A stretch of DNA of 64,000 nt from Buchnera aphidicola (Diuraphis noxia) (GTDB lineage Bacteria > Pseudomonadota > Gammaproteobacteria > Enterobacterales > Enterobacteriaceae): NCBI RefSeq assembly GCF_001700895.1, contig NZ_CP013259.1, positions 372,001-436,000 on the forward strand, in the 5' to 3' direction. Position numbers and translations under genes: made by a program. Each line of letters begins with the position of its first letter. Within the stretch, counting starts at the first letter, position 1. Of the stretch, positions 41,744-52,820 are shown in pieces. The notes under the pieces were generated by a model. It saw nothing but the letters and a program-made list of their open reading frames with translations, did not search any database and was not told where the DNA came from.

Positions 41744-42142
41744 TTACCTACCTTTTATATTTCCATAACATAATGAATTTTTATTTTTTTTAGATACATT
41801 ATCTAATAATTTAGAAATATGATTACCTATTAAAAAAGATTTATCGTGATAAAAAACAATATTTGGTACAATTCTCAATTTCATTGTTTTACATAATAAT
41901 TTACGAATATAACTAGAAGCATTATTTAAAATAATTAATAATGTTTTTATATTTAATTCATCTTCATTTTTTAAAAAACTGACAAATATTTGAGCATGAG
42001 ATAAATCCTTAGATACTTTAACTTCAGAAACTGTTATGAATGTTTTTATTCGTGGATCTTTTAATGAATATTGTATAATAACAGCTATTTTTTTTTGTAA
42101 TTCTTGAGCAATACGAACAGATCGATGAAACAATTTTTCCAT
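41744..42142 (-). CDS. rbfA: 30S ribosome-binding factor RbfA
   Basis: RbfA binds the immature 30S subunit and helps process the 5' end of 16S rRNA, with a role in cold adaptation. The 132 residues equal E. coli (133). RSVRIAQELQKKIAVIIQ and ASSYIRKLLCKTMKLRIVPNIVF match the KH-type fold. The C-terminal acidic tail of E. coli is replaced by a short basic one. The gene is between infB and truB, the conserved nusA-infB-rbfA-truB-rpsO-pnp order. Confidence 0.95.
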   Translation of the reverse strand: MEKLFHRSVRIAQELQKKIAVIIQYSLKDPRIKTFITVSEVKVSKDLSHAQIFVSFLKNEDELNIKTLLIILNNASSYIRKLLCKTMKLRIVPNIVFYHDKSFLIGNHISKLLDNVSKKNKNSLCYGNIKGR

Positions 42143-42191
42143 AATTATATGACCGAATTAAATTTTCTACAATAACATAATATATGAATAT

Positions 42192-44822
42192 TTATAATAT
42201 TCTTTTAATTTCTTTTAATTCAAAAACTTCTATAATATCTCCAATCAGCATATCATTATAATTTTTTATTCCAATACCACATTCTAATCCATTTCGTACT
42301 TCGTTCATATCTTCCTTAAAACGGCGTAATGATTCTATTTCACCTTCATAAATGACTATATTATTTCTTAATACATGAATCGGGTTATTTCGTTTAATAA
42401 TTCCTTCCACAACCATACAACCAGCAATTAAACCAAATTTAGGGGATTTAAAAGTATTTCTCACTTCAGCTAAACCAATGATGTTTTGTTTATATTTCGG
42501 TGATAACAAACCTGCCATAGCTAGTTTTACTTCGTCAAGTAAATTATAAATAACTGAATAATAACGAAGATCTAAATTTTCTGAATTAATAATTTTTTTA
42601 GCAGAAGAGTCTGCTCTAACATTAAAACCTAAAATAATAGCATTAGAAGCTAAAGCTAATGAGGCATCTGTTTCTGTAATGCCACCAATACCTAATCCTA
42701 TTATTTTTATTTTTACTTCTTTATTTGATAATTTTAATAAAGCACCAGATATAGCTTCTAAAGAACCTTGTACATCAGATTTAAGGATAATTTTTAATTC
42801 AGAAAAATTATTTTTATTTATATCATCGAACATATTTTCTAAATTAATTTTATTTTGACCTAAAAATTTTGTTTCACGAGATTTTTCTTTTCGATAATCA
42901 GCAACATGACGTGCTTTTTTTTCATCACGTACAACAGTAATTACATCTCCTGAAAAAGGTACTTTAGATAAACCTAAAATTTCTACAGGGATAGATGGAC
43001 CAGCATTCAAAATTTCTTTTCCAATTTCATTTCGTAATGCTCTAACACGTCCATATTCAAAACCACATAAAATTATATCTCCTTTTTTCAAATTACCTTT
43101 TTTTACTAATACAGTAGCTACAGGTCCTCGATTTTTATCTAAGGAAGATTCTATAACAACACCTTCAGCCATACCAGTAGAAAGTGTTTTTAATTCTAAA
43201 ATTTCTGATTGTAATAAAATAGCTTGCAATAAATCATTTACACCTTTTCCTGTTTTAGCAGACAGAGGTACAAATATATTTTCACCACCCCATTCTTCTG
43301 AAACAATATTATATTTCATCAAATCATTTTTGATTTTACCTATATCTGTTTCTAGTTTATCTATTTTATTAATAGCAATAATTACAGGAACATTAGCTTC
43401 TTTAGCATGTTCGATTGCTTCAATAGTTTGAGGCATTACCCCATCATCTGCAGCTACAACTAACACAACAATATCAGTGATTTGAACTCCACGAGATCTC
43501 ATTGCAGTAAAAGCTGCATGTCCAGGAGTATCTAAAAAAGTAATAGAACCTAGATCTGTATTAACATGATAAGCTCCAATATTTTGTGTAATACCACCTA
43601 CTTCATCATATGCTATTTTTGTAGAACGAATATAATCTAATAAAGATGTTTTCCCATGATCCACGTGACCCATTATAGTTACTACTGGTGCTCTAACAAT
43701 AAATGTTTCGTTTCCTTGATCACGATCTTTCATGATCATTTCTTCTAATGCGTTTTCTCGACGTAAAATAACTTTATGACCCATATCTTCAGCAATTAAC
43801 TGTGCTGTATCTTGATCAAGAATATAATTTATATTTCCTATGATACCCATATTCATCATAGCTTTAATAAGATCAATACTTTTTATAGCCATTTTGTTTG
43901 CTAAATCAGAAACAGAAATAGGACCATTAATTGTAACATCTCTATTAATAATAAATTCAGGTTTTTGAAAAACTTGATGTAACAAAATAGGTTTATTTTT
44001 TTGTTTAATATTTTTTTTATTACGAATACTTATTCGCACTTCTTCTCTTAGATATTTCTCATTATGAAAATTTTTTTTATTCTTTTTTTGACGATAATTT
44101 TTTACAAATCTATTCTGATTCTTTTTATCTTTTTCTAATTTTTGAGTATTATTTTTCTCTTTTTGATTTATATCTAAAAATGTTGTGATATGATGATCTT
44201 TTTTTGGTGTTTTATAAGGTATCCAAATATTTTTTTTATCTTTATTTTTTTTTCTGTTTTCTATATTAGAATTTTTATTTTCTACATGTCTTATTATTTT
44301 TTTATTTTTTTCATTTAGATTAGAATTATTTAAGTTTTTAGATCTATTAGTTTTTTTAAAATGTAAAGATTGCGTATGAATTGTATTTGAATTTAATGTA
44401 TTAGTATCTTTTTTATCTTGTACTTTTATTGAATTTTTTGAATTATTTTTTTCTTCATTTTTTAATGAGTTATTCTGATTAATATAAGATTTATTTTTTT
44501 TTATTGAATTTAATGAAATATCATGTCCAAATTTATTGTTTTTTAAATAAGTTCTTTTTTTTCTTACTTCTATTTGTATAGATTTATTTTTTCCTCCTAT
44601 AGTAGAAACATTTAATGTACTACGTTTTTTCCTTTGTAAAATTAAAGTACTTAAAGAATTTTTCTTTTTATTTTTTAAATATTTTAAAAAAATATTTTTT
44701 TCATGAACATTAAGATAATCATTTTCACTTTTTATTATATTAATGTCAGATAATTCTTGTATTAATTCTTGAATAGAAATCTTTATTTCACTAGATAAAA
44801 TTTTTAAACTGATATCTGTCAT
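42192..44822 (-). CDS. infB: Translation initiation factor IF-2
   Basis: IF-2 is the GTPase that brings initiator tRNA to the ribosome. Start ATG 44822 gives [13 protein letters not shown], aligning with E. coli, with AGGAAAA upstream. It has 876 residues (E. coli 890). The N-terminal 280 or so residues are a Lys/Asn-rich low-complexity version of the E. coli Ala/Glu/Arg region. The G domain has [30 protein letters not shown] and NKIDKLE; the C-terminal domains ([16 protein letters not shown]) are well conserved. In-frame ATG codons that could give shortened forms are present but not evaluated. Confidence 0.98.
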   Translation of the reverse strand: MTDISLKILSSEIKISIQELIQELSDINIIKSENDYLNVHEKNIFLKYLKNKKKNSLSTLILQRKKRSTLNVSTIGGKNKSIQIEVRKKRTYLKNNKFGHDISLNSIKKNKSYINQNNSLKNEEKNNSKNSIKVQDKKDTNTLNSNTIHTQSLHFKKTNRSKNLNNSNLNEKNKKIIRHVENKNSNIENRKKNKDKKNIWIPYKTPKKDHHITTFLDINQKEKNNTQKLEKDKKNQNRFVKNYRQKKNKKNFHNEKYLREEVRISIRNKKNIKQKNKPILLHQVFQKPEFIINRDVTINGPISVSDLANKMAIKSIDLIKAMMNMGIIGNINYILDQDTAQLIAEDMGHKVILRRENALEEMIMKDRDQGNETFIVRAPVVTIMGHVDHGKTSLLDYIRSTKIAYDEVGGITQNIGAYHVNTDLGSITFLDTPGHAAFTAMRSRGVQITDIVVLVVAADDGVMPQTIEAIEHAKEANVPVIIAINKIDKLETDIGKIKNDLMKYNIVSEEWGGENIFVPLSAKTGKGVNDLLQAILLQSEILELKTLSTGMAEGVVIESSLDKNRGPVATVLVKKGNLKKGDIILCGFEYGRVRALRNEIGKEILNAGPSIPVEILGLSKVPFSGDVITVVRDEKKARHVADYRKEKSRETKFLGQNKINLENMFDDINKNNFSELKIILKSDVQGSLEAISGALLKLSNKEVKIKIIGLGIGGITETDASLALASNAIILGFNVRADSSAKKIINSENLDLRYYSVIYNLLDEVKLAMAGLLSPKYKQNIIGLAEVRNTFKSPKFGLIAGCMVVEGIIKRNNPIHVLRNNIVIYEGEIESLRRFKEDMNEVRNGLECGIGIKNYNDMLIGDIIEVFELKEIKRIL

Positions 44823-44838
44823 ACGATTTTTCCTATTA

Positions 44839-46326
44839 TTAAACTTTACTACCAAACCAACAAATATTACGAGCAGTCATAATTAATAAACCAGCTTTTT
44901 CAGAATTTAAATTCTTAATATCAGTCAAATCATCTATCCCTTGATTAGCTAATTCCTCTAAAGTAAATATGTTTTTTTCTGCTAATTGGGATGCTAATTC
45001 TAAACTCATACCGTCAATTCTTAGTAAATCTTCTGATGTTTTTTTTTCTTCAATTAAATTTTTTTTCTTTAATTCTATTGCAACTAATGCATTTTTAGCA
45101 GATTCTCGTACTAATCTTACTTCTTTTTTAGTTAAACCTTCAATTTCTAATAATTCATCAAATGGTATATAAGCTAATTCTTCCAGAGAAGAAAATCCTT
45201 CTTTTACTAAAATTTTAATGATATTATCATCAATTTTTAAATATTTTTGAAAAATATTAAAAGCAGCATGAGCCTCTTCTTGATGTTTACAATGAAGATT
45301 TTCTGTAGTCATTACATTTAGTTCCCAGCCACTAATTTGAGACGCTAAACGAACATTTTGTCCATTTCGACCAATAGCTTGGGCTAAATTACTAGTATCT
45401 ACAGCTATATCCATGGTATGATGATCTTCGTCTACTATAATAGAAGCAACATCAGCTGGCGCCATTGCATTAATAACAAATTGAGCGGGATTATCATCCC
45501 ATAAAATAATATCAATACGTTCTCCACATAATTCACTTGATACCGCTTGTACTCGAGCTCCTCTCATTCCTACACAAGCTCCGACCGGATCAATGCGTTT
45601 ATCATTAGTTTTAACGGCTATTTTTGCTCGAGAACCTGGATCACGTGCTGCAGCTTTTATTTCAATAACTTCTTCTCCAATTTCTGGAACTTCTATTCTA
45701 AATAATTCGGTCAGCATTTCTATTTTTGAACGACTGATAAATAATTGTGGACCACGAGACTCTGGATATACACCATATAAAATACCACGAATACGATCAC
45801 CTATACGAAAATTTTCTTTTGGTAACATACCTTCACGTAAAATTAATGCTTCAGCATTGTTACCTAAATCTAAAATTAAATTATCTCGATTAATTTTTTT
45901 TACTATACCAGTAATTATTTGACCAATGTATTTTCGGAATTGATCTACTAACATTGCTCTTTCCGCTTCGCGAACTTTTTGTACAATTACTTGCTTTGCA
46001 GTTTGAGTTGTTATTCTATCAAAATTAACCGATTCAATTTCATCTTCTACAAAATCGTTTAATTTTACTTTTTCACCTTCAAAACATGCTGCTTCCAAAG
46101 TAATTTCTCTAGTAGGTTGTGTCACAATCTCTACTACCATCCAACGCCGAAAAGTAGTAAAGTTTCCAGTTTTTCTATTAATACTAACTCGCACATCTAT
46201 TTCTTGTTCATGTTTTTTCTTTGTTGCTGTTGCTAACGCAATTTCTAATGCTTCAAAAATTTTTTCACGGGGAAGAGATTTTTCATTAGAAACAGCTTCT
46301 ACAACAGCTAATATTTCTTTATTCAT
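44839..46326 (-). CDS. nusA: Transcription termination/antitermination factor NusA
   Basis: NusA binds RNA polymerase and controls pausing, termination and antitermination. ATG 46326 gives [16 protein letters not shown] and 495 residues, both as in E. coli; GAGG lies upstream. Domains: polymerase-binding N-terminus (1 to about 130), S1, KH1 and KH2 ([34 protein letters not shown]), then two acidic repeats ending AARNICWFG. rimP, which precedes nusA in E. coli, is missing; the gap to leuU contains only a terminator. Confidence 0.98.
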   Translation of the reverse strand: MNKEILAVVEAVSNEKSLPREKIFEALEIALATATKKKHEQEIDVRVSINRKTGNFTTFRRWMVVEIVTQPTREITLEAACFEGEKVKLNDFVEDEIESVNFDRITTQTAKQVIVQKVREAERAMLVDQFRKYIGQIITGIVKKINRDNLILDLGNNAEALILREGMLPKENFRIGDRIRGILYGVYPESRGPQLFISRSKIEMLTELFRIEVPEIGEEVIEIKAAARDPGSRAKIAVKTNDKRIDPVGACVGMRGARVQAVSSELCGERIDIILWDDNPAQFVINAMAPADVASIIVDEDHHTMDIAVDTSNLAQAIGRNGQNVRLASQISGWELNVMTTENLHCKHQEEAHAAFNIFQKYLKIDDNIIKILVKEGFSSLEELAYIPFDELLEIEGLTKKEVRLVRESAKNALVAIELKKKNLIEEKKTSEDLLRIDGMSLELASQLAEKNIFTLEELANQGIDDLTDIKNLNSEKAGLLIMTARNICWFGSKV

Positions 46327-46518
46327 TTCAAACAACCTCAAAATAAAAATTTCTTAAATGAGAGGCAATCACTCATTTAAAATGTATTAATTATAAAAAA
46401 GTTCATCATAAAATTAGATAATTAATACACTAATTTTTACTAATCAATAATTATATAATTAATTATAAATTAATATCAGAATACAATTAAAATAATTTAC
46501 AATAAAATATTCTAATAA

Positions 46519-46542
46519 AAAACCCCGAAAAATCGGGGTTAA
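46519..46542 (-). terminator. Intrinsic terminator after leuU
   Basis: AACCCCGA...TCGGGGTT (46521-46540) is a near-perfect G+C-rich stem. On the minus strand it runs into TTTTTTATTAG, a proper U tract. It lies about 50 nt beyond the 3' end of the leucine tRNA, ending the secG-leuU transcript and insulating nusA. This is the textbook terminator of the window. Confidence 0.92.
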
Positions 46543-46587
46543 GATAATTTTACCCTATATATAAATTTTTATTCAAATATTTAATAA

Positions 46588-46670
46588 TACCGAGGATGGG
46601 ATTTGAACCCATATGCCTATCCGGCACTATCCCCTCAAGATAGCGTGTCTACCAATTTCACCACCTCGGT
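46588..46670 (-). tRNA. leuU: tRNA-Leu (anticodon GAG)
   Basis: The minus strand folds into a class II tRNA: acceptor stem ACCGAGG/CCTCGGT, anticodon arm CTATC-TTGAGGG-GATAG with anticodon GAG, long variable arm TGCC-GGATA-GGCA, and T arm ATGGG-TTCAAAT-CCCAT, with discriminator A. CCA is not encoded. It reads CUU and CUC codons. In E. coli leuU (also GAG) lies directly after secG, and the same holds here. Confidence 0.97.
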
Positions 46671-46751
46671 CAAAATAATATTATTTATAATTAATATATA
46701 TCATAGATATGATAAATATCTAAAAAATTAACGAGGAATATCAAAATTTGA

Positions 46752-47051
46752 TCATTTGTTTTTTAATATAGATTCATTCGTTTCAATATTTTTTACATTT
46801 TTCTCTATAAAAAAATCTATATCCATTTTTCTAGTGTTAATATTACATAATATAATACTAATAATAAAAAATATGCATGTTAATACTGAAATAATGTTTG
46901 TTATAAAATTGTTTGTTCCAATATTATTAAAATATTTTACATTATTAGTTATATTTAAAGTATTATGCAGTCCTTTTCCTGATTGTGATAAAATTAAAAA
47001 AATTAAAAAAAAAGAAATCAAAATAAAAAAAACTAAAAAAAATAAATACAT
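46752..47051 (-). CDS. secG: Protein-export membrane protein SecG
   Basis: SecG is the small accessory subunit of the SecYEG translocon. I take ATG 47051 because AAGGAA lies about 9 nt before it; an in-frame TTG at 47075 has no such site. The 99 residues have two hydrophobic spans (YLFFLVFFILISFFLIFLIL and FITNIISVLTCIFFIISIIL) joined by a loop starting SQSGKGLHNT, matching the LQQGKG loop of SecG. E. coli length is 110. The gene is between glmM and leuU as in E. coli. Confidence 0.93.
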   Translation of the reverse strand: MYLFFLVFFILISFFLIFLILSQSGKGLHNTLNITNNVKYFNNIGTNNFITNIISVLTCIFFIISIILCNINTRKMDIDFFIEKNVKNIETNESILKNK

Positions 47052-47295
47052 AAAAATAATTTCCTTGTTTGACAAAATTTTTATTAATTTGTTAATAAAA
47101 AATTTTTGAATATATATTAACCAAAAATTATTTTTTCATAAAGAATTTATATATAAAATTTGTACATATAAATTATCTATTTTTACATTAATTTTATTAT
47201 TTATATAATGATTCACAATTTAATATTAATTTATTTAATAAAAAAAGATAAATTTTTTGAACAAAAATATTTTTTATGTTTTACATATTAAAAAA

Positions 47296-48630
47296 TTACA
47301 TTTTTTTGATTATCTCTGCAATATGATGAGCTAGTTTGTATACTTTTAAATAATTTTCTCCTTCTACCATAATACGCATACAATATTCTGTTCCAGATCT
47401 ACGAATTAATACTCTACTATGTTTTCCTAAAATATTTTTGTATTGACTAAGAATAGTTTTTAATTCTAAATTTTTTGCTAAATCAATATCTTTTTTTAAA
47501 AAAACATTTAATAATACTTGAGGAAATAATTTTATTTCGCTTAATAAATGATATAAACTTTTTCTATTATCAATCATAATTAATAAAACTTGTAAACTAG
47601 CTATGATTCCATCACCAGTCAGGTGTTTATCAGCTAAAATAATATGACCTGATTGTTCAGCTCCCAAGACCCATTTTTTTTCTCGTATTTTTTTATATAC
47701 GTTACGATCACCTATGTGTGCACTATAAAAGGGAATTCCTAATTTTTTTAATGCTCTGATTATCCCTGTATTAGTCATTAAGGTTCCTATAACACCTCCA
47801 TGCAACTGATGTTTTTGTAAATATTCTTTTGCAATAATATAAATTATTTGATCACCATTGATTTCATTTCCTAAATGATCGATCATGATAACACGATCGC
47901 CATCGCCATCAAATGCTAAACCAATATCTGCTTTTTCTGACAACACTATATTTTTTAAACTTAAAATATTAGTAGATCCAGAATTTTTATTGATGTTTAT
48001 CCCATTAGGGTTAACAGAAAGTGTGATTACTTTTGCGCCTAAATCGCGAAAAATTTGCGGTGCAACCTGAAATGTTGAACCATTAGCGCAATCTAAAACA
48101 ATAGTAAATTTAGACAAATTTAAATTTTTAGGATAAATATTTTTACAAAAGTTAATATATTCATCTTCAGGATTTTTAATTCTATGAGAACGACCAAAAG
48201 TTATAAAATTAGGATAAATAAAAGTATTTTTTATTTGTTTTTCAATACAATATTCTATTTTTTCAGACAATTTTATGCCATTTTTATAAAAAATTTTTAT
48301 TCCATTATCATCAATAAGATTATGTGACCCGGAAATCATAATACCTGCTGCAGCATTAAAATATCTTGTAAAATATGAAATTGCTGAAGTTGGTATACAA
48401 TCAGCTAATAGAGTAGAAACTCCTGTTGATAAAATGCCAAATTCTAAAGCCGACTGTAATAAAGATCCAGTAATACGCGTATCTCTTCCTATGATAATTT
48501 TTTTTTCTTTTTTTTTACCTAAAACGATTCCAATAGCTCTTCCTAATTTTAATAAAAATTCTGGTTTCATAGGATTTTTTCCTACTTTTCCGCGTATACC
48601 ATCAGTTCTAAAATATTGCAAACGAGTCAT
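47296..48630 (-). CDS. glmM: Phosphoglucosamine mutase GlmM
   Basis: GlmM interconverts glucosamine-6-phosphate and glucosamine-1-phosphate for peptidoglycan precursor synthesis. The 444 residues equal E. coli (445). The phosphorylated Ser102 is present, but the motif reads SGSHNLIDDNGIKIF rather than SASHNPF. The metal loop is DGDGDR. The phosphate-binding loop reads RRSGTEYCMRIMVEG in place of RKSGTEPLIRVMVEG. These changes look like tolerated drift. folP, which lies between ftsH and glmM in E. coli, is absent. Confidence 0.97.
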   Translation of the reverse strand: MTRLQYFRTDGIRGKVGKNPMKPEFLLKLGRAIGIVLGKKKEKKIIIGRDTRITGSLLQSALEFGILSTGVSTLLADCIPTSAISYFTRYFNAAAGIMISGSHNLIDDNGIKIFYKNGIKLSEKIEYCIEKQIKNTFIYPNFITFGRSHRIKNPEDEYINFCKNIYPKNLNLSKFTIVLDCANGSTFQVAPQIFRDLGAKVITLSVNPNGININKNSGSTNILSLKNIVLSEKADIGLAFDGDGDRVIMIDHLGNEINGDQIIYIIAKEYLQKHQLHGGVIGTLMTNTGIIRALKKLGIPFYSAHIGDRNVYKKIREKKWVLGAEQSGHIILADKHLTGDGIIASLQVLLIMIDNRKSLYHLLSEIKLFPQVLLNVFLKKDIDLAKNLELKTILSQYKNILGKHSRVLIRRSGTEYCMRIMVEGENYLKVYKLAHHIAEIIKKM

Positions 48631-48707
48631 AATAATTGTATTCCTATACTCAATGCTAAAAATAATGATATTTGCAATAAATTATAATATTACTATATAA
48701 TTTAAAA

Positions 48708-48752
48708 AAAATAAGATGAAGTTATAGAAATTTTATCACTTCATCTTATTTT
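48708..48752 (-). terminator. ftsH terminator
   Basis: The arms 48708-48722 and 48738-48752 are perfect 15-bp reverse complements with a 15-nt loop. On the minus strand the stem ends in TTTTTTTT, an intrinsic terminator arrangement after the ftsH stop (48860). It separates ftsH from glmM, in the 229-nt gap where folP has been lost. Confidence 0.85.
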
Positions 48753-48859
48753 AATACATATAAATTGAAACAACTTAAAATAAATGAAACAATATTATTA
48801 ATAAAAATTTCTTCTCTAAACATATTACGAAATATATTTATATATATAAATTAAAAAAT

Positions 48860-50704
48860 TTATTTGTTAACACTAGTTTCTATCCATCCCATTGGTTTAC
48901 GTACTTCTCGTCTTTCCATTAAATCATCAATTTGACATGCATCAATAGTTTCGTATTTGATTAAAGCATCTTTCATAGCGTGTAATATATCAATATTTTC
49001 ATTTAAAATATTTCGAGCTCGGCTATAATTATTTTCAATTAATAATTTAATTTCTTCATCAATAATTCTAGCTGTTTCATCAGACATATGTTTAGCTTTA
49101 GCTACTGAACGACCTAGAAAAACTTCTTCTTCATCTTCGGCATATAATAAAGGTCCTAATTTTTCGGAAAACCCCCATTGAGTGACCATATTTCGTGCTA
49201 AATTCGTAGCTATTTTAATATCATTACAAGCTCCAGTAGAAACATTTTTCGGACCATAAATAATTTCTTCTGCTAAACGACCACCATATAACGTAGATAT
49301 TTGACTTTCTAACTTTTGTCGACTTATACTCAAAGTATCTGATTCTGGTAAAAAAAATGTTACTCCTAATGCTCGTCCTCTAGGAATAATGGTTACTTTA
49401 TGAGCAGGATCATGATCGGGAACCAATCTTCCAATGATTACGTGACCAGCTTCATGATAAGCAGTAGACTCTTTTTGAAAATCACTCATAACCATAGATT
49501 TTCTTTCAGAACCCATCATCATTTTATCTTTGGCTCTTTCAAATTCTAACATAGATACTACACGATTATCGAGTCTAGCAGCAAAAAGAGCTGCTTCATT
49601 AACTAAGTTAGCTAAATCAGCACCGGAAAAACCTGGTGTACCACGTGCAATAATCATAGCATCCACATCTTTAGATAATGGTACTTTTCTCATATGGACT
49701 TTCAAAATTTGTTCTCTACCTCGAATATCTGGAAGTGCTACAATTACCTGTCGGTCAAACCGACCAGGACGTAATAAAGCGGGATCTAAAACATCAGGTC
49801 TATTAGTAGCAGCGATTAAAATCACACCTTCATTTCCATCAAAACCATCCATTTCCACGAGCATTTGATTTAACGTCTGTTCTCGTTCATCATGACCTCC
49901 ACCTAATCCTGCACCTCTTTGTCGTCCTACTGCATCAATTTCATCAATAAATATTATACATGGAGCAGATTTTCTTGAATGTTCAAACATATCTCTTACT
50001 CTAGAAGCACCTACTCCAACAAACATTTCTACAAAATCAGATCCAGAAATAGTAAAAAATGGAACTTTTGCTTCTCCAGCTATTGCTTTTGCAAGTAAAG
50101 TCTTTCCAGTTCCAGGTGGACCCACCATTAATATCCCTTTTGGAATTTTTCCTCCTAACTTTTGAAAACGACTAGGTTCTTTAAGATATTCAACTAATTC
50201 ACTAACTTCTTCTTTTGCTTCATCACAACCTGCTACGTCTGCGAAAGTAGTTTGAATTTGATCTTCTGATAACATACGTGCTTTACTTTTTCCAAAAGAC
50301 ATTGCACCTTTTCCACCACCTATTTGCATTTGCCTCATAAAAAAAATCCATATACCAATTAACAATAACATTGGAAACCAAGAAATAAAAATGGAAATTA
50401 GCAGACTTGGTTCTTCAGGAATAGATCCATTCACTTTGACATTTTTTGTTAAAAGATTATCTAGCAATTTAGGATCATTAATAGGTATATAAGTAGTATA
50501 TTTGCTACTATCTTTCTTAGTTACACTAATCACACGTCCATTAATATATGCTTCACGAACCTGATCCTCATTGACTTCTGATAAAAAAGTGGAATAATCA
50601 ACTCTACGATTATTTACATCATTAGCATTGAAGTTTTGAAAAATAGACATTAGTATAACTGTTATAACTAACCAAAAGATCAGATTTTTAACCATGTCAT
50701 TCAA
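48860..50704 (-). CDS. ftsH: ATP-dependent zinc metalloprotease FtsH
   Basis: FtsH is the membrane-anchored AAA+ protease that degrades misassembled membrane proteins and specific regulators. The 614 residues begin with a first membrane span (about 7-23), a periplasmic domain, and a second span (about 101-122). Walker A is GPPGTGKT (195-202); the SRH region and zinc site [12 protein letters not shown] follow. The E. coli C-terminal tail of about 30 residues is missing; the protein ends GWIETSVNK. Start ATG 50704 has GAGAGG 12 nt upstream. rlmE precedes it, as in E. coli. Confidence 0.98.
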   Translation of the reverse strand: MNDMVKNLIFWLVITVILMSIFQNFNANDVNNRRVDYSTFLSEVNEDQVREAYINGRVISVTKKDSSKYTTYIPINDPKLLDNLLTKNVKVNGSIPEEPSLLISIFISWFPMLLLIGIWIFFMRQMQIGGGKGAMSFGKSKARMLSEDQIQTTFADVAGCDEAKEEVSELVEYLKEPSRFQKLGGKIPKGILMVGPPGTGKTLLAKAIAGEAKVPFFTISGSDFVEMFVGVGASRVRDMFEHSRKSAPCIIFIDEIDAVGRQRGAGLGGGHDEREQTLNQMLVEMDGFDGNEGVILIAATNRPDVLDPALLRPGRFDRQVIVALPDIRGREQILKVHMRKVPLSKDVDAMIIARGTPGFSGADLANLVNEAALFAARLDNRVVSMLEFERAKDKMMMGSERKSMVMSDFQKESTAYHEAGHVIIGRLVPDHDPAHKVTIIPRGRALGVTFFLPESDTLSISRQKLESQISTLYGGRLAEEIIYGPKNVSTGACNDIKIATNLARNMVTQWGFSEKLGPLLYAEDEEEVFLGRSVAKAKHMSDETARIIDEEIKLLIENNYSRARNILNENIDILHAMKDALIKYETIDACQIDDLMERREVRKPMGWIETSVNK

Positions 50705-50762
50705 AGGAACAACCTCTCATTAAATCTATATTAAAAAAAACACAGACTAAGAACTGTAATAT

Positions 50763-51383
50763 TTATCTGATTGCTAAAATGAATATTTCTCGAGATCTTG
50801 TTCGAGAACTTTTAGGCTTGCAAATTTTAACTTTTTTAAATAATTTTGTAATTTTTTTATATAATTCACTAAATCCTTCTCCTTGAAATGATTTTAATAA
50901 AAAAATACCATTTTTAGATAAAAAAATATCTGATATTTTTAAAGCTAATTTTGATAAATTGATAACACGTGGCATATCAATAGAAACTTTTCCTGTAATA
51001 TTAGGAGCCATATCTGACATTACTAAATGATATTGGATATTATTTAAAGAATTTATTATTAAATTAAATATTTTTTTTTCACTAATATCTCCTTGAAAAA
51101 AATTAACACCATTGATTGGTTTAATAGGTAATATATCACAAGCCGTGATACACCCTGTTTTTCCTATTTTAGTACTAGCATATTGTGACCAACTTCCAGG
51201 AGCAGCTCCTAAATCAATAACATTCATACCAATTTTAAATAATTGATGATTATTATCTAGTTCTTCTAACTTAAACCAAGCTCTTGAACGGACTTTATTT
51301 TTTTTTGCTTCTTTGACATATTTATCATTAAAATGTTCTAATAACCAACGATTAGAACTTTTTTTTCGTTTTTTAAAAATCAT
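50763..51383 (-). CDS. rlmE: 23S rRNA 2'-O-methyltransferase RlmE
   Basis: RlmE (FtsJ/RrmJ) methylates the ribose of U2552 in 23S rRNA. The 206 residues (E. coli 209) keep the complete catalytic tetrad Lys38, Asp124, Lys164 and Glu199, all at the E. coli positions. The AdoMet motif is DLGAAPGSW. It lies upstream of ftsH in the same direction, so a shared transcript is likely; in E. coli the pair is a heat-shock operon, but I cannot confidently place a promoter here. Confidence 0.98.
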   Translation of the reverse strand: MIFKKRKKSSNRWLLEHFNDKYVKEAKKNKVRSRAWFKLEELDNNHQLFKIGMNVIDLGAAPGSWSQYASTKIGKTGCITACDILPIKPINGVNFFQGDISEKKIFNLIINSLNNIQYHLVMSDMAPNITGKVSIDMPRVINLSKLALKISDIFLSKNGIFLLKSFQGEGFSELYKKITKLFKKVKICKPKSSRTRSREIFILAIR

Positions 51384-51444
51384 ATTTTTATAATTTTATT
51401 AATGAATGCAAAAAGAAAATTAATAAAATTTTCACCATAATTAA

Positions 51445-51924
51445 TTATATATAAGCTATTTTTAAAATTTTATACTCAATATAACCACTTGGCGTACATA
51501 TTTCTGTGGTTGTATTAATTTTTTTTCCAATTAGCCCTCGAGACATAGGAGAATTAATAGATATTAAATTTTTTTTAAAATCAGATTCATCATCACCTAC
51601 AATTTGATAAGTAAACTTTTCATTTGTTTTTACATTTAAAACAGTTACAGTAGAACCAAAGACGACTCGATTATGATTAGATAATTTTGTTACATCTATA
51701 ATTTGAGCATTAGATAGTTTTATTTCAATTTCTTTAATACGTCCTTCACAAAAACTCTGTTCTTCACGAGCCGAATGATATTCAGCGTTTTCTTTTAAAT
51801 CACCATGCCCTCTTGCTTCTGCAATTGCAGTAATAATACGAGGACGTTTTATATTTTTTAATTTTTCCAGTTCTTGACGAAGCTGCTCTGCACCTTTTAC
51901 AGTCATTGGAATTAAATTTACCAT
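51445..51924 (-). CDS. greA: Transcript cleavage factor GreA
   Basis: GreA rescues backtracked RNA polymerase by stimulating cleavage of the RNA 3' end. ATG 51924 has GGAG 9 nt upstream and gives 159 residues (E. coli 158); an in-frame ATG at 51939 overlaps the site. The coiled-coil tip bears the catalytic acidic pair region [19 protein letters not shown]. The C-terminal domain ([17 protein letters not shown]) is intact. A 569-nt gene-free stretch separates it from the divergent ibaG. Confidence 0.97.
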   Translation of the reverse strand: MVNLIPMTVKGAEQLRQELEKLKNIKRPRIITAIAEARGHGDLKENAEYHSAREEQSFCEGRIKEIEIKLSNAQIIDVTKLSNHNRVVFGSTVTVLNVKTNEKFTYQIVGDDESDFKKNLISINSPMSRGLIGKKINTTTEICTPSGYIEYKILKIAYI

Positions 51925-51939
51925 ACTTATATACTCCAT

Positions 51940-52508
51940 TATCTTTGTAATTTAATAATATAAAAAATATTTTTTGTACAAATCAAAAAACATTTTATTT
52001 TAAATATATACAAATATTTTTTAAATTTTAAAAAAATGGTAATATTTTTAAATATTTTTAATAAAAGTATATATTTTATAACATAATATGTTTATATATA
52101 ATTTTTCAAAATAAAAATTTTTATTTCTTCAAGTTTATATAAAATTTATAGTGAAAAATTTTTTACTAAAATTGATTGATTTTTATAAAAAAATTGAAAT
52201 AACTTTAAAAGAGTAATTTAAAATTCATAAAAAATACTTGGAGATTAAAGAAAGCAAATTGTTCAAATTATATGTATTTATTATTATCATGCTAAATCTA
52301 GTTTTTTATTTTAAAGTAAAAAATATAATTTATCAAAATTTTAAAAATTTAGTGTTGTCATTATATTAATAATATAATATCGAATTTAAAGTATTTAACA
52401 TATTATTCAAGTATTTCACACTGACATAAACATTAATATATTTAAGATGTTAAAAATTTTGATAATATAAAATTAATTTAAAACATTTCATTAAAAGTAT
52501 ATTGAAAA
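51940..52508. other. 569-nt gene-free spacer between greA and ibaG
   Basis: Both flanking genes read outward. Apart from the short mlaD-like remnant described separately (52238-52424), the stretch is low-complexity A+T sequence with no RNA gene or strong hairpin. It presumably contains the greA and ibaG promoters, which I cannot separate from background TATAAT-like words. Confidence 0.6.
52238..52424 (+). pseudogene. mlaD: Remnant of mlaD (phospholipid-transport MCE protein)
   Basis: From TTG 52238 a frame of 43 codons encodes a membrane segment followed by FKVKNIIYQNFKNLVLSLY, then stops; shifting one base continues NNIISNLKYLTYYSSIS to a TGA at 52424. This resembles the N-terminus of MlaD: a single span, then LKAANV...TLYATFDNIGGLK...SVSIGG. 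In E. coli the order is mlaF-E-D-C-B-ibaG-murA, so the remnant is exactly where mlaD-B would be. The rest of the mla operon has gone. It is a decayed piece, not a gene. Confidence 0.5.
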
Positions 52509-52775
52509 ATGAATAATCAAAAAATTAAATCATTGCTTAAAACAGAATTAAATTTAACAGAAACTTATGTTACAGGTGATAATAATCATATTAAAATAAT
52601 CGTTATAGGAGATATATTTATAGGAATGAGTGAAGTACAAAGGCAAAAAATAGTTTATACACCATTAATGAAAATGATTACAAAACAACATATTCATGCA
52701 ATTTCTATTTTTTCTTATACATGTAAAGAATGGAAAAAACATAATAAACATAATAATAATTCTGACAATATATAA
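52509..52775 (+). CDS. ibaG: BolA-family protein IbaG (YrbA)
   Basis: IbaG is a small BolA-type protein linked to acid stress and iron-sulfur trafficking with monothiol glutaredoxin. The 88 residues show the BolA pattern: VTGDNNHIKIIVIGDIFIGM, then RQKIVYTPL and the C-terminal IHAISIFSYTCKEW. The conserved His in the C-terminal IHAIS motif is a possible cluster ligand. murA follows after a short gap, as in E. coli. Confidence 0.95.
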   Translation: MNNQKIKSLLKTELNLTETYVTGDNNHIKIIVIGDIFIGMSEVQRQKIVYTPLMKMITKQHIHAISIFSYTCKEWKKHNKHNNNSDNI

Positions 52776-52820
52776 TAAAAAAAGTTTTATATATTGAAAA
52801 AAACAGAGATTTATCAATCA

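Noticed and set aside
45593-45922. 109-codon frame opposite nusA
   Set aside because: It is the complement of the highly conserved NusA KH/S1 region and is explained by that conservation.
46342-46587. rimP between leuU and nusA
   Set aside because: The E. coli position holds only a terminator and low-complexity sequence; no RimP motif could be found in any frame.
46756-47109. 117-codon hydrophobic frame on the plus strand opposite secG
   Set aside because: Its hydrophobicity mirrors the membrane spans of SecG read backwards. SecG has the expected motif, length, ribosome binding site and neighbours.
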